NCBI RefSeq assembly: GCF_025264625.1
Contig: NZ_CP093313.1
Coordinates: 930,001 to 994,000 of the forward strand
Length of the DNA: 64,000 nucleotides
Source of the DNA: Occallatibacter riparius
GTDB lineage: Bacteria; Acidobacteriota; Terriglobia; Terriglobales; Acidobacteriaceae
Direction: 5' to 3'
In this document: in pieces, positions 53,699 to 63,811 of the stretch
Layout: each line of letters starts with the position of its first letter
How positions within the stretch are numbered: position 1 is the stretch's first letter
Translations under genes and position numbers: made by a program
Notes under the pieces: model-generated
What the model was told of the DNA's origin: nothing
Seen by the model: the letters and a program-made list of their open reading frames with translations, nothing else
Database searches by the model: none

Positions 53699-55554
53699 CG
53701 CCTCGCCGATCCTGATTGTGCGCCAGTGGTCGAATCAAGAGGCATCTGCAGCAAGTCAATTACACGCTGGTACAAGCGATTACGCGTCTCGAACCGATCG
53801 GAGGCGCGCGTGATGTAATGCACCTGCAACTTGAATTCATTCCCCGAAGGACGAAGGTTAACTGAAGGCAATGCCCGAGTGTCGGTGAGGCCTGGGACTC
53901 GCGCTCCACGCCACTCTCGTTCAGCGAGTTGTACGTCCCCAGCCGTTGCCTCCGTGAGTACACCCAGAATCTGTTCCGCACGCAGGTGCGTCTTCTCCGT
54001 TGAAGGAAGGGCGACATCGAACTGGTCCCACATCCATTGGCTCGTCGAGGAGAAATTGAAGTATTTGTGCTTGACGGCAAAGCTGTTCATGAAGGTCACA
54101 CGCCGTCCGGTGGGATATCCCTGCTCGGCCAGCGTTCCAGTCTCGAGGAGCGTGGTAGACATCAAGCCAATCTCCAGAACCTCTCCACCGACGCCATCGA
54201 TCTCAACAATGTCGCCGACACGCATACCCTTTTTGCCGATGAGAATGAACCAGCCAAAAAATGCGAGGATGAAATCCTGAAGCGCCACAGTGAGCGCCGC
54301 TGTCCCAAGGCCCAGCATCGCGCCGAGTTGTCGAGGCGGACCAAAGATCACCAGGAGAATGCACACTGCTCCGATGATCTGAATACACAGCTCTAGGATG
54401 CTCCGAAGCGTATGCCGCTGCCGAACATCCAGCAACGGGTGTTCCATGGCGCGCCGGAGCACGGCAATCGCAATTACCATGCAGGCTCCCATCGCGAGAA
54501 CCCATGCCAGCGACTTGAAAATGAGATGCAGCACAATGCGATGCTGGACCTGCAAATGCGCTCCCCACTTTTTGTACACATTCGCAAGCTGCTGCTCGGT
54601 TTGAATTCGATCGTCGTAGATGCTGAGCAGTTGGCGCTCTATGCTTCGGCTCTGCAGCCGTGCAAGCCGGGAGGCCTGATCCTGTGCCGGAGCCGTCCCA
54701 TTCCCAGCCGCGCCGGCTTTCGTTTCGAGCGCATTGTGCATCGCAGAGAGTGCGCGGACGTTGGACTCAGCCTGTTTTCCTGCCTGGTCAAGCAATTGTG
54801 CCCGTGTTCGTTGCCGATTCCACGCACCCACTCTGCGAGCAAGCGTGCCGTACTGGCCCACAGACAAAGCCGCAAGCTGCCCAGGCGCCTGCGTCTGGTT
54901 GTCGTAGCTTTTCATCTGCGCTTCGTGCGCTGACAACTCGCTCTGGATCTGAGGCCGCTCATCCCCCGTTGCGCGAGCAAGGTCCTCCTGCGCGTCAGAA
55001 AGCTCGTCAGAATCGAGCTGAAGCTGCGCTTTCGCCACCTGAAGATCGGTGTCGTCCGCATCCTCGGCCCCTGACTTGGTACCGGCCCGGGCTGCAGCGA
55101 GTTGCTTAACAGCGGACTGGTCCTGCGCAACCTGAAGCTGCAACTGATCAATTCGGTCGGCGACAGCCTTCGCGTCGCCTGTCAACTGGCGGTTCTGCGC
55201 GCTTAGCGTGGCTACGCGAATCGCGGCAGCAAACGCCTGGTCCACCGAGTGATCTGCCAATCGCTCCGCCTGCTCGGCGTAGTCTTTTTCTTCGGCGCTG
55301 TAGGCGAGTTGCGCCAGGGCTTCGGCAGTTTGCCACGAGCTAACATCGACGATCGCCTTGGGCGTGGCACCCCGTCCCTTCGTGCTTCCCGCTGAGGACG
55401 GGAGCTTCCCCACTGAATCCTGCGTAAACCACGCCGATGAAACACAGATGGCGAGCAGCAACCCGATGACGCCAAGAATCACAACCTGGGTACGGCTGAG
55501 GAAATGCGAATTCTTTTCCTTCTGGGCCGAACGGTCGGGCGACAAATTACTCAT
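53692..55554 (-). CDS. MscS-family mechanosensitive channel with coiled-coil periplasmic domain
   Basis: The 620-residue protein has one N-terminal helix (residues 24-44), a long coiled-coil region (about 80-320, Gln/Ala/Leu-rich), then three to four helices and an MscS core: pore helix MLGLGTAALTVALQDFILAFFGWFILIGKKGMRVGDIVEIDGVGGEVLEIGLMSTTLLE, and a cytoplasmic beta/alpha domain. It probably opens under membrane tension to release solutes. It has no terminator of its own before the his leader, unless the attenuator also serves. Confidence 0.9.
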   Translation of the reverse strand: MSNLSPDRSAQKEKNSHFLSRTQVVILGVIGLLLAICVSSAWFTQDSVGKLPSSAGSTKGRGATPKAIVDVSSWQTAEALAQLAYSAEEKDYAEQAERLADHSVDQAFAAAIRVATLSAQNRQLTGDAKAVADRIDQLQLQVAQDQSAVKQLAAARAGTKSGAEDADDTDLQVAKAQLQLDSDELSDAQEDLARATGDERPQIQSELSAHEAQMKSYDNQTQAPGQLAALSVGQYGTLARRVGAWNRQRTRAQLLDQAGKQAESNVRALSAMHNALETKAGAAGNGTAPAQDQASRLARLQSRSIERQLLSIYDDRIQTEQQLANVYKKWGAHLQVQHRIVLHLIFKSLAWVLAMGACMVIAIAVLRRAMEHPLLDVRQRHTLRSILELCIQIIGAVCILLVIFGPPRQLGAMLGLGTAALTVALQDFILAFFGWFILIGKKGMRVGDIVEIDGVGGEVLEIGLMSTTLLETGTLAEQGYPTGRRVTFMNSFAVKHKYFNFSSTSQWMWDQFDVALPSTEKTHLRAEQILGVLTEATAGDVQLAEREWRGARVPGLTDTRALPSVNLRPSGNEFKLQVHYITRASDRFETRNRLYQRVIDLLQMPLDSTTGAQSGSARRS

Positions 55555-55649
55555 ATCGCCATTGTCACAGGTCTTTCGGTAGGTGTTCCTGCAAAATGCA
55601 ACAATCAGCCTGCGCTTGCGCGCCAGACTACAAGGAAGCAGAATAATCA

Positions 55650-55961
55650 GTGCACAGAATCCTGGCGATCACCGCCCTCCTACTCATGGTGCCCTGCGCC
55701 ACGCCCCAGGCGCCAGCGCGCGCCGCCTTTACGGACACTGCAAGCAAACCGTCGTCAGCGGAGGACCTCGTTGATATCAATCACGCCAACTTGGAACAGC
55801 TCCTCCAGGTCCCCGGAATGACGCGGTCATGGGCCGAGCGCATCGTGCGCTACAGGCCCTACCGGACAAAACTCGACTTGGTGCAGAACGGAGTCATGCC
55901 CCTCGATGTTTACAAACGCATCAGGGATCACATCATCGCCCATCAAGATAAGAAGCAGTGA
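55650..55961 (+). CDS. Exported helix-hairpin-helix (ComEA-like) protein
   Basis: A 103-residue protein with a signal peptide (MHRILAITALLLMVPCA) and a helix-hairpin-helix pair (DINHANLEQLLQVPGMTRSWAERIVRYRPYRTKLDLVQNGVMPLDVYKRI), as in ComEA and related proteins that bind DNA without sequence preference. Being exported, it may touch DNA in the periplasm, for example in uptake; no competence genes are adjacent. The start is GTG 55650 with AAGGAAG upstream. Confidence 0.82.
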   Translation: MHRILAITALLLMVPCATPQAPARAAFTDTASKPSSAEDLVDINHANLEQLLQVPGMTRSWAERIVRYRPYRTKLDLVQNGVMPLDVYKRIRDHIIAHQDKKQ

Positions 55962-55971
55962 CGCACACGCA

Positions 55972-58900
55972 TCACGCGTGCGCCATCTTCTTCGTCGTGC
56001 TTCGCGTCTTCGAACCCAACAGCGTGCTCAGAATCACGTAGAGCGTCGGGATGAAGAACAGGTTCAGAACAGTGGAAAGTACCATTCCGCCCACAATCGT
56101 CGTTCCCACGGAACGCCTGCCGAGCGAACCGGCGCCGGTGGCGAACACCAGAGGCAGAATGCCCAGAATGAAGGCGAACGAGGTCATCAGGATCGGCCGC
56201 AGACGAAGCTCACCAGCCTCGATCGCCGCCTCCGCAATGGAGCGGCCTTTCGCGCGCAACTGCTCGGCGAACTCCACAATCAGAATCGAGTTCTTCGCCG
56301 ATAGCCCGATCAGCATCACAAGACCGATCTGGCAGTAGACGTCGTTCGAATACCCCCGGAAAGAAACCAGGCCCAACGCGCCCAGCACAGCCATTGGAAC
56401 CGCAAGCAGAATGATGAAAGGCAGCGCGAAGCTCTCGTATTGCGCCGAAAGCGTCAAATACACGACGAGAATACCGAGGCCGAAGATCACCAGAGCCTTG
56501 CCGCTCGATTCAATTTCATCGAGGGTGAGGCCGGTCCACTGATATGTCATTCCTGGCAGCATCACCTTCTTCGCCAAGTCTTCCATACCCGCAATAGCTT
56601 GCCCCGAACTGTAGCCGGGCGCCGCGTTCCCATCGATTTCGACTGAGCGGAACAAGTTGTAGTGACTGATTACCGGCGGACCAGAGCTGTTGGCGACCGT
56701 CACCAGGTTGTCGAGTGCCACCATTTGCCCTGAGTCAGATCGCACATAGAAATTGTGCAAATTGGCCGCACTCATGCGGAATGGCTGATCGGCCTGCACG
56801 TAGACGCGGTACGTCCGGTTATTGAAGTCGAAATCGTTGACATACGCCGAGCCCATGAAAACGCTCAGCGTCGACGTGATCTGCGAGAGGGGAATGTTCA
56901 TTGCCTTCGCCTTCACGCGATCGATGGTTACAAGGACCTGGGGATCGTTGGCCGAGAAACCTGTGAATAGATCCCGGATGTCTCCACGCGCGCGGCTCGC
57001 ACCAACAAGGGTGTGGGCGACCCTGTCCAAATCCGACAGCGTGTTCTTGCCCTGATCCTGGAGCATGAACTGGAACCCGCCGAGACTTCCCACTCCCTGA
57101 ACAGCGGGAGGCTGAATCATCTGCACAATGCCGCCATTAGGAGCAAACATGAGCATCTGGAGCTTGGGATTGATGCGGGCAACAATGTCGGCAGTGGCGT
57201 GTCCCTTGCCGAGTCGCTTATCTGAGGGTGTCGTGGAAATAAACATCATCCCGGCGTTTGAAGCGTTCCCGGCGAAGCTGAACCCTATCACGGAAAACGC
57301 TCCGGCGATGTCCTTATCCTGGGCAATGATCCCCCCAGCTATATCTGCCAGATTGCTCGTGTACTGCATAGATGATCCCGGCGGCGCCTGCACGATGACC
57401 ATGAGGAACCCTTGGTCTTCCTGCGGGATGAACCCCGTCGGAACCTGCTTGTACATCCAAATGGTCGCGCCAATGCCGACAAAGAACAGGAGCAGCAAAA
57501 GATAGCGCAGCCTCAGCGCGTAATGAATCGAGCGCGCATAGGTCTTTCCCATCCAATCGATGGTCGCGTCTGCCCCATGAATGAAAGCGGCAAACATGCG
57601 AGAGAGCGGACGAATGTGAAGGAAATCCAACTGATGTGGGCGTTCTTCCTCGCCGCGGAGAAACAATGCCGAGAGAGCCGGCGAGAGTGTCAGTGCGTTG
57701 AACGCCGAGATCGCGATGGAGAAAGCGATGGTGAGCGAGAACTGACGATACAGAATGCCCGTTGTTCCCGGGAAGAACGATACCGGAACGAACACCGCGA
57801 TGAGCACCAGCGATGTGGCGATAACTGCGCTGGTGACTTCGCTCATGGCGCGCGAAGTAGCTTCATGCGGGTCAGAGTGTTCAAGGTGGATGTGGCGCTG
57901 CACGTTTTCAATCACCACGATAGCGTCGTCGACAACTAGCCCTGTTGCCAGCGTGATTCCGAAGAGAGTGAGAGTGTTGACTGAGAATCCGAACAGCTTC
58001 ACGAAGGCGAATGTCCCGATCAGCGAAACCGGAATTGTGGCCGCCGGAATGATCGTGGCACGCCAGTCGAGAAGAAAGAGGAAGATCACCACGATGACAA
58101 TGGCGATGGCCTCGCCAAGTGTGATCAACACCTCCCGGATCGAATCGCCAACCGCGGTGGTCGAGTCAAACGCGATGGCATACTCAAGTCCCGGCGGGAA
58201 ACTCTTCTTCAACTGCTCCAGCACAGCCCTGCACTTTGCGTCCACGTCGAGGGCGTTGGCGTTGGACAACTGCTGAACGCCGAAGCCCATGGCAACCATG
58301 CCGTTGTACTTGAGCATCGAGCTGTAGTCTTCGGCGCCTACGACCGAATGCCCTACATCCTTGAGCTGAACCAGACCGTTGGGCGAGTTCTTGATGATGA
58401 TGTTGTCGAACTGTGCCGGATCGCTGAGTCGGCCGATCACGCGCACCGGAATCTGAAATGCTTGCTTTGTATCAGCAGGAGGCTGACCCAGCTGACCTGC
58501 GGGAATCTCCACGTTCTGTTCCTGCAGGGCATTCAGCACGTCGCTCGCTGTGAGACTCCTCGTCGCAAGCCGGACCGGATCGAGCCATACCCGCATGGCG
58601 TACTTGCGCTCGCCGAAGATCATTACATCGCCAACCCCAGGAACGCGCTTGAGCGCGTCTTTGATGTACACATCGAGGTAGTTCGAGATGAATTCGTTCG
58701 TGTACTGGTAGCGCGGGTCGCGACTGAAAAATCCGGCGCCAAATACAAAGTTTGTGTTGGCCTTGATGATGCTGATACCGGTCTGGTTTACGGCGGCCGG
58801 CAGACGCCCCTGGACACCTGCCACGCGGTTCTGCACGTCGACGGCGGCGATATCGAGGCTGTAGCCGGTCTGAAATGTGATCGTGATCTCGCTGGTGCCG

Positions 58901-59157
58901 CTGTTGGTGCTTGAGGAACTGATATAGCGCATGCCCTCCACACCGTTGATCGCTTCTTCCAGCGGAATGGTGACGGCCTTCTCTACCGTGTCGGCATTTG
59001 CGCCAACATAATTGGTCACCACGGAAACCTGCGGAGGCGCCAGAGTCGGATACATCGCCACCGGCAGCGTGGGAATACAAACCGCGCCCCCAAGAATGAT
59101 CATTAGCGCGCACACTGTAGCGAATACGGGCCGGTGAATAAAGAAATCTACAAACAA
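55972..59157 (-). CDS. RND multidrug efflux pump, HAE1/AcrB type
   Basis: About 1060 residues with 12 helices and two large periplasmic loops. Proton-relay residues are visible: Asp-Asp in TGLVVDDAIVVIENV and Lys in LIGLSAKNSILIVEFAEQ. The N terminus FVDFFIHRPVFATVCALMIILGG begins right after TTG 59157, which has GGAAGG six bases upstream; the frame open to 59202 is therefore not used. It works with the adaptor encoded just upstream and an outer-membrane channel encoded elsewhere to expel hydrophobic drugs. No regulator gene is adjacent. Confidence 0.95.
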   Translation of the reverse strand: MFVDFFIHRPVFATVCALMIILGGAVCIPTLPVAMYPTLAPPQVSVVTNYVGANADTVEKAVTIPLEEAINGVEGMRYISSSSTNSGTSEITITFQTGYSLDIAAVDVQNRVAGVQGRLPAAVNQTGISIIKANTNFVFGAGFFSRDPRYQYTNEFISNYLDVYIKDALKRVPGVGDVMIFGERKYAMRVWLDPVRLATRSLTASDVLNALQEQNVEIPAGQLGQPPADTKQAFQIPVRVIGRLSDPAQFDNIIIKNSPNGLVQLKDVGHSVVGAEDYSSMLKYNGMVAMGFGVQQLSNANALDVDAKCRAVLEQLKKSFPPGLEYAIAFDSTTAVGDSIREVLITLGEAIAIVIVVIFLFLLDWRATIIPAATIPVSLIGTFAFVKLFGFSVNTLTLFGITLATGLVVDDAIVVIENVQRHIHLEHSDPHEATSRAMSEVTSAVIATSLVLIAVFVPVSFFPGTTGILYRQFSLTIAFSIAISAFNALTLSPALSALFLRGEEERPHQLDFLHIRPLSRMFAAFIHGADATIDWMGKTYARSIHYALRLRYLLLLLFFVGIGATIWMYKQVPTGFIPQEDQGFLMVIVQAPPGSSMQYTSNLADIAGGIIAQDKDIAGAFSVIGFSFAGNASNAGMMFISTTPSDKRLGKGHATADIVARINPKLQMLMFAPNGGIVQMIQPPAVQGVGSLGGFQFMLQDQGKNTLSDLDRVAHTLVGASRARGDIRDLFTGFSANDPQVLVTIDRVKAKAMNIPLSQITSTLSVFMGSAYVNDFDFNNRTYRVYVQADQPFRMSAANLHNFYVRSDSGQMVALDNLVTVANSSGPPVISHYNLFRSVEIDGNAAPGYSSGQAIAGMEDLAKKVMLPGMTYQWTGLTLDEIESSGKALVIFGLGILVVYLTLSAQYESFALPFIILLAVPMAVLGALGLVSFRGYSNDVYCQIGLVMLIGLSAKNSILIVEFAEQLRAKGRSIAEAAIEAGELRLRPILMTSFAFILGILPLVFATGAGSLGRRSVGTTIVGGMVLSTVLNLFFIPTLYVILSTLLGSKTRSTTKKMAHA

Positions 59158-59262
59158 GCTATGCCTTCCTTCCCTCTTGCGTTCAACGCGCTCACTCACC
59201 AAAAAGGCGCGACCCTTTCGGCGCCCATGAGTACGACATCGCGCTTGCTCTTACGCGCCCGC

Positions 59263-60351
59263 TTATCCGGGAATCAGAATGACCGGCGCTCCGTTCGTCA
59301 GGAATTGCGTGCTCGACACGATGACCTTCTCGCCGGATTGCAGCCCGGAGGTGACCGCATAGTTGTTTCCAACCGTGTCACCAAGGGTAACCGGCGTCTG
59401 CGCGGCGAGATACTTCCCGCCCTGCTCACGCGCTACAAAGACGAACGGCTGCCCACCCTGTCGCATCACCGCTAGCACCGGCACAACTGCTGTCGGAGCC
59501 GTATTCCAGACCACCTGCACCTTTACTAACTGCGAGTTGCGCAGCTTCTCCCGCCCGAAATGAACCGGAGCCTTCACCAGGATGCCCTGCAGAGAGTTGT
59601 CCACCTGCGGCGATATGAAGTCGATCGATGTCTTCTCCAATTGATTGCCGTTGGTGTCCATCACATTCACTTCCAGCCCGGGGCGCAGTTGCCCGGCGCG
59701 CTCCGTAGGGATATAGATGTACGCTTCGAGGTCTTTGTTCTCATCCACGGTCGTCAGAACGGTAGTACTCGAAACATAATCGCCCACGTGCACGGGAACG
59801 TCTCCGACGATCCCATCGAAGGGCGCGCGAATCGTGTAGTACGCCAGTTGCTCTTCCTGCGTCTTGCGCGAGGCCACAGCCGACTCATAGTCAGCCTTCG
59901 AGTTGTCGTACGCCTGCTGCGCCTGATCGAAAAGCTCACGGCTGATGATCCCGGCCTCAAACAGTTTCTTCTGCCGATCGAGTTGCGCCGTGTTGTAGTC
60001 GTACATCGCCTTTTTCTGCCGCTCAGTCGCCTGCTGCGTGTCCACTGAAGCCTGCTGGTGCAGCGGATCGATCGTCATCATCACCTGCCCGGACTTCACC
60101 CGGTCGCCCGACTTGACAGTAATTCCAGTCAGCCGGCCATCCACCTGCGGCTGCAAAGTGGCGCTGCGACGAGACTTGATCGTCCCCACGTACTCGCTGC
60201 TCTGCGGAACCGGCTGCATCGTCACAGCGACGGTCTGCACCGGCATGGCCTGCATTCCACTCTGCGCGGCTACAGGCGCCGCCTTCTGCTTGCATCCCAC
60301 CGCGGCCAGTGCCACAACAACACAACCAATCCCTGCTAAGCGTCTTAACAC
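59263..60351 (-). CDS. RND pump periplasmic adaptor lipoprotein (MFP)
   Basis: A 362-residue AcrA-type adaptor: lipobox LAAVGC (lipid attached at Cys20), SEYVGTIKSRRSATLQPQVDGRLTGITVKSGDRVKSGQVMMTIDP (lipoyl half), a helical hairpin (about 105-165), AYYTIRAPFDGIVGDVPVHVGDYV and a beta-barrel domain. It bridges the RND pump and the outer-membrane channel. The start is GTG 60351 with GAGG five bases before it. The pump gene follows about 100 bases later in the same operon. Confidence 0.94.
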   Translation of the reverse strand: MLRRLAGIGCVVVALAAVGCKQKAAPVAAQSGMQAMPVQTVAVTMQPVPQSSEYVGTIKSRRSATLQPQVDGRLTGITVKSGDRVKSGQVMMTIDPLHQQASVDTQQATERQKKAMYDYNTAQLDRQKKLFEAGIISRELFDQAQQAYDNSKADYESAVASRKTQEEQLAYYTIRAPFDGIVGDVPVHVGDYVSSTTVLTTVDENKDLEAYIYIPTERAGQLRPGLEVNVMDTNGNQLEKTSIDFISPQVDNSLQGILVKAPVHFGREKLRNSQLVKVQVVWNTAPTAVVPVLAVMRQGGQPFVFVAREQGGKYLAAQTPVTLGDTVGNNYAVTSGLQSGEKVIVSSTQFLTNGAPVILIPG

Positions 60352-60888
60352 GATGTCCTCGCCAAGGCTTCTTCCCTCTGATTCAAGGCCAGGGAAAACC
60401 TTTTAGATTGAGCTCTTGATTCGATTCAGCCGAAAGGATTATTGTCGCAAAAATCCTCTTGGAGCGCCGTGATTCAGTTGCAGATCGGCTTCGTGGATGT
60501 GCAGTCGCCGCTACTGGCCAGGCCGGAAGATCCAGGCCCGAGACCCTCAGCATGTTCCAGTTCAAGCAAGATCAAGCTCTGCTATTGGATACGTACCGCG
60601 ATGCTCGATAGTTGCGACACTGTGGCTTGCAGGCTCGAATCGTCCCCTAAACCTAAGCGGACTTCGCCGATCGCAAGGTGATGGCAAGAGGCCCCAGCAC
60701 CGCTCGCGTTGCAAAACGGACCAGCATCATCCGCTTTGGTGGCCGCCCGATATGAACCTCGGCAACTTTGACACACCCGCCCTGAATTGGTAGCCTTTGA
60801 GTAGGGCGTTCCGTGCCAGCCGGCCTGATTCCAGGCCGCTCAAGAGCGCATACCGGTGGGATCCTCGGTTCTCCTGCCCAACTCAAGC
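60352..60888. other. 537-base gap before tRNA-Glu
   Basis: Short frames occur on both strands but none has a ribosome site, known domain or convincing composition. The operon promoter for the adaptor presumably lies near 60360-60480. No clear hairpin or repeat was found. Confidence 0.5.
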
Positions 60889-60966
60889 GTCCCCGTCGTC
60901 TAGCCCGGCCTAGGACACCGCCCTTTCACGGCGATAACACGGGTTCAAATCCCGTCGGGGACGCCA
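60889..60966 (+). tRNA. tRNA-Glu (anticodon TTC)
   Basis: Full cloverleaf: acceptor GTCCCCG/CGGGGAC, D arm, anticodon stem CCGCC/GGCGA-type with loop CTTTCAC (anticodon TTC), T arm CGGGT-TCAAATC-style GGGTTCAAATCCC, discriminator G and encoded CCA. Its 3' end is the probable integration site of the island that follows. Confidence 0.96.
60940..60966 (+). other. Probable attachment site (attL) at the tRNA-Glu 3' end
   Basis: An integrase gene begins its stop codon 15 bases past the tRNA, the usual arrangement for elements that recombine into a tRNA 3' end and restore it. The other copy (attR) should lie beyond the window, so this is inferred from position only. Confidence 0.45.
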
Positions 60967-60980
60967 ATTAAATCAATAAC

Positions 60981-62294
60981 TTAAACGATTTTCTCCAGTT
61001 TTTCTGCGGAGCATTTTGGGGAGCAGTTAATCGCCGGTTGAGCCGTCACCTCGGTTGCTGGCTTACGCACCATCTCAACAACCTTCTGTTGCGCGGCTCG
61101 TTTTGCCGGCATCTGCGCCTGAGCGTAGATGTCCAAAGTGACTCTGCTTGATCCGTGGCGAAGCAATTCCTGCACAACCTTGACGTCCTCCCCGTTCGCT
61201 TTGAGAAGAGTCGCGTAAGTGCGCCGGAAAGTGTGCCAACCGACTCGCTTTTGAATGCCCAGGTTCCGTACAACAGGATCGATGTGGTAACGCATAACGG
61301 TTGAAAGCCACAGCGGCTGTTTCCCACGCTTGTTCCCAGCTCGACTACTGTTCGTGGCAAAGACCCAATCCTCGGGCTCGCGAAATGGCGTTTCGCGAAA
61401 CCAAGCGAATAGATCACCCATTGTGTATTCGTCGATGGGCACGGGCTTCTGCGATGCTTCGGTCTTGCATCGACCAACAACCTGGTCAACGACTGACCTC
61501 TGAACATCGATTTGCATATTCTCAAAATCGATGTCCTGCCACTTTAGCCCGGCGAGTTCACCACGACGAAGCCCTGTCACCATGCTTAACAACACCAGAG
61601 TCCGGTCTCGCGATAGAAGCTGCGCAAGAATGTCCTGCATTTCTGAAATGTCCAAAATGTCAGGCACAGAGACTCGCTTGGAGCTTTGGCGAACACCGGC
61701 TCCTCGCGTGAGGCCCTTGATCGGATTTCGATCAGTGAACTCCCAGCGCATTGCGTGATTGAAAAGCACACCCATGATGTTACGGATCTTGGCCTTCGTC
61801 CCAGGGGCAAGCGGCGTTCTTTTCTTACCCCGTCCTTGTTCTGTGCACTCTGCTGGCGAGACCTGTTTCATGGGTTGAAGCTGCTCCAACCATTCCTCCA
61901 CCATCGGAGTTTTGATTGCAGCAAGTTCGTGCTTTCCCCACCTCGGTTCGATCCACTTCTTGAGGTAAGTCTCGTAGCGGTTTCGCGTGGACCACGCCCG
62001 TCCCTGCTCGCCAGAGCTGTCAAGCTCCTTGAGACGAAAATGATCGATCAGATCCTGCACGGTGATTCCGCTAAATGCATGAGCTTCATTTGAGTTGATG
62101 GCCAGTCGCCAACTTCGCACTGCCCGTTCGGCAGCAGCTTCGGTCTTGTACTGGTCAAGGGTGCCTACCTGCCTCTTGCGGCGAACGCGTTTGCCTGTAG
62201 GCATGATGTGAAACCAACTGAACATCCACACGGGGAGTTTGCTCCCGTTGACGTCCAAATATAAGGAACCATTTTGTTTCCGCGCCTTCCTCAA
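60981..62294 (-). CDS. Tyrosine-family site-specific integrase
   Basis: A 437-residue phage/island integrase with an N-terminal arm-binding domain, SAM-like core-binding domain (residues 70-150, TVQDLIDHFRLKELD...WIEPRWGKHELAAI) and a catalytic domain showing Arg in VTGLRRGELAGLKW, HTFRRTYATLL, His in LLRHGSSRVT and the nucleophile Tyr in LDIYAQAQ. It points toward tRNA-Glu, whose 3' end is the likely target. It marks the left boundary of a mobile island; base composition seems less GC-rich than the rest of the window. Confidence 0.93.
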   Translation of the reverse strand: MRKARKQNGSLYLDVNGSKLPVWMFSWFHIMPTGKRVRRKRQVGTLDQYKTEAAAERAVRSWRLAINSNEAHAFSGITVQDLIDHFRLKELDSSGEQGRAWSTRNRYETYLKKWIEPRWGKHELAAIKTPMVEEWLEQLQPMKQVSPAECTEQGRGKKRTPLAPGTKAKIRNIMGVLFNHAMRWEFTDRNPIKGLTRGAGVRQSSKRVSVPDILDISEMQDILAQLLSRDRTLVLLSMVTGLRRGELAGLKWQDIDFENMQIDVQRSVVDQVVGRCKTEASQKPVPIDEYTMGDLFAWFRETPFREPEDWVFATNSSRAGNKRGKQPLWLSTVMRYHIDPVVRNLGIQKRVGWHTFRRTYATLLKANGEDVKVVQELLRHGSSRVTLDIYAQAQMPAKRAAQQKVVEMVRKPATEVTAQPAINCSPKCSAEKLEKIV

Positions 62295-62426
62295 ACCATC
62301 CTCCTTCCGCTGAGGGCGCAGAACGCATCGATAGACACAACTGTACCCTGAAGAGCTAAGCCGCAGAAAGACCTCATCTCGATCGGAGTTCAGAATCCCG
62401 TTCTGGATCAGGCACTTGATGATCTG

Positions 62427-62648
62427 CTACTCATCACCCGACCGCCGGGCAAGCCATTTGCTCAGCTCCGACAAGAGGAATCGCCACTGCCGCCTCTTTG
62501 CGTTGCGGACTGGATGTCCCGGAAGATGGCCCTCTCGTGCGAGCCGCATCACAGTCACAGGGTGTAGTCCCAAAAACTCTCCAGCCACAGTTGAATCTAC
62601 GTACGGTTCAAGGCTCACTGCCACGCTTCTGAGTCTCTCGGCCGCCAT
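62427..62648 (-). CDS. Excisionase-like helix-turn-helix protein
   Basis: A 73-residue MerR/excisionase-type DNA-binding protein: AGEFLGLHPVTVMRLAREGHLPGHPVRNAKRRQWRFLLSELSKWL, the HTH_17 layout with a wing. With the integrase it probably controls excision. GGGAG lies seven bases before ATG 62648; a frame open to ATG 62699 would add 17 residues. Confidence 0.8.
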   Translation of the reverse strand: MAAERLRSVAVSLEPYVDSTVAGEFLGLHPVTVMRLAREGHLPGHPVRNAKRRQWRFLLSELSKWLARRSGDE

Positions 62649-62759
62649 GAAGTCGCTCCCATCTGGTGAGAAGTTTTCGATCTCGTTATAGAAATGCACA
62701 TTTCAATACAAGCGTGCCACAATGCTCTCTGAACAGCAAGAGGAGCGGGGTCGCAGTGT

Positions 62760-63026
62760 TCATTTTGCTCTCCCATTTGAGTGTTTCGAACGATCTGCCC
62801 TGCGCCTGGCCTCCTGCTCCAGTCGAAGATTCGCCTTGTGCCTACGCATCGCCGCCTGGTAGACCTCCTCCCATGGGACTGGCAGGGCCTCGCGCACTCC
62901 CGATAACTGGATTAGGGCGTATTCAGGGCGGCTTTCTACGGTCATCTCTCGCGGCTTTCCATTGGCTACGATTGACGTTCCTGTAACAAAAATGGTCTGG
63001 CTCTTTCGCTCGATCAGGTATGCCAT
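62760..63026 (-). CDS. Small island protein of unknown function
   Basis: An 88-residue product from ATG 63026 (MAYLIERKSQTIFVTGTSIVANGKPREMTV) with a beta-rich N-terminal half and a basic Arg/Lys-rich helical C terminus (YQAAMRRHKANLRLEQEARRRADRSKH). The frame is open to ATG 63182 (140 residues), but the extra stretch is low in structure. No domain is recognised. It lies between the excisionase and a divergent sigma-like gene. Confidence 0.5.
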   Translation of the reverse strand: MAYLIERKSQTIFVTGTSIVANGKPREMTVESRPEYALIQLSGVREALPVPWEEVYQAAMRRHKANLRLEQEARRRADRSKHSNGRAK

Positions 63027-63217
63027 GGGGGGATGGGTCTCCTGTGCGCGCTGCCCGGCGCTCGAACCAACTCGCGGTTCCTGAACTGCGTCAAACGGTC
63101 TAACACTCTTGGCGCTTTCAGGGGCTAAAGTTCTTTCACTCTCATAGCTGTTCGATCGTTCGATAGTTTGACACCCGATCATTCATTTCTTTTTTCCGTT
63201 CAAGCTTCGGGCGATTT

Positions 63218-63799
63218 ATGGCAGCAACCCTTCTTCATCTGGTCGACGAACACGGTGCCCCTGCCCCTTCTCAAGTACGAGTTGCGGTTGAGAGCGCGTA
63301 CCGCTGGGCCATCCGGGAATATCGGCATATGGATCAAGCCGTGCTCGCCGGCTTGGCGGAATCGGTGGCCGTAGGGATGTGCCGGCACCTGGACCAGATC
63401 GTTTTTCCGAGGCGATACGCGTTCGCGGCATTAACGGGGAAACTGCAAGAGTGGTATCGGGCGCACCCGGTTGTCGAAATCGCAGTTGGACCGGACGACC
63501 TGGATCGCGTGAAGGGACCCAGGCGCAAGACTGCTTCTGTCACGGAGATGAACCTGCTGTTTTCCGAGATAAAGGCTCGATTGAGTGAACGTGACCGGCA
63601 GATTCTCGTCCTACTCGAACAGGATCTCGGCGCTAAGGAGATCGCCCAGGCGTTCAACATCAGCTATGCGGCCGCCGCAAAAGGCATCCAGCGCGCAAGA
63701 GACAGGATGGCGGCGATACTTTCCGGGACCGACAATGAAGGCAACGAAAAAGACGAAAAAATGCCTCGACCACGAACATTTAACTTTAAGATTTGGTGA
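63218..63799 (+). CDS. Divergent sigma-70-like (ECF-type) factor
   Basis: A 193-residue protein whose C-terminal third is sigma region 4: IKARLSERDRQILVLLEQDLGAKEIAQAFNISYAAAAKGIQRARDRMAAI. The N-terminal 90 residues resemble a worn region 2 (VAVGMCRHLDQIVFPRRYAFAALTGKLQEWY). It could be a dedicated sigma factor for island genes. A gene for a zinc-type anti-sigma protein starts 12 bases after its stop codon, which supports the call. Confidence 0.72.
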   Translation: MAATLLHLVDEHGAPAPSQVRVAVESAYRWAIREYRHMDQAVLAGLAESVAVGMCRHLDQIVFPRRYAFAALTGKLQEWYRAHPVVEIAVGPDDLDRVKGPRRKTASVTEMNLLFSEIKARLSERDRQILVLLEQDLGAKEIAQAFNISYAAAAKGIQRARDRMAAILSGTDNEGNEKDEKMPRPRTFNFKIW

Positions 63800-63811
63800 G
63801 CCGAGTCCAGA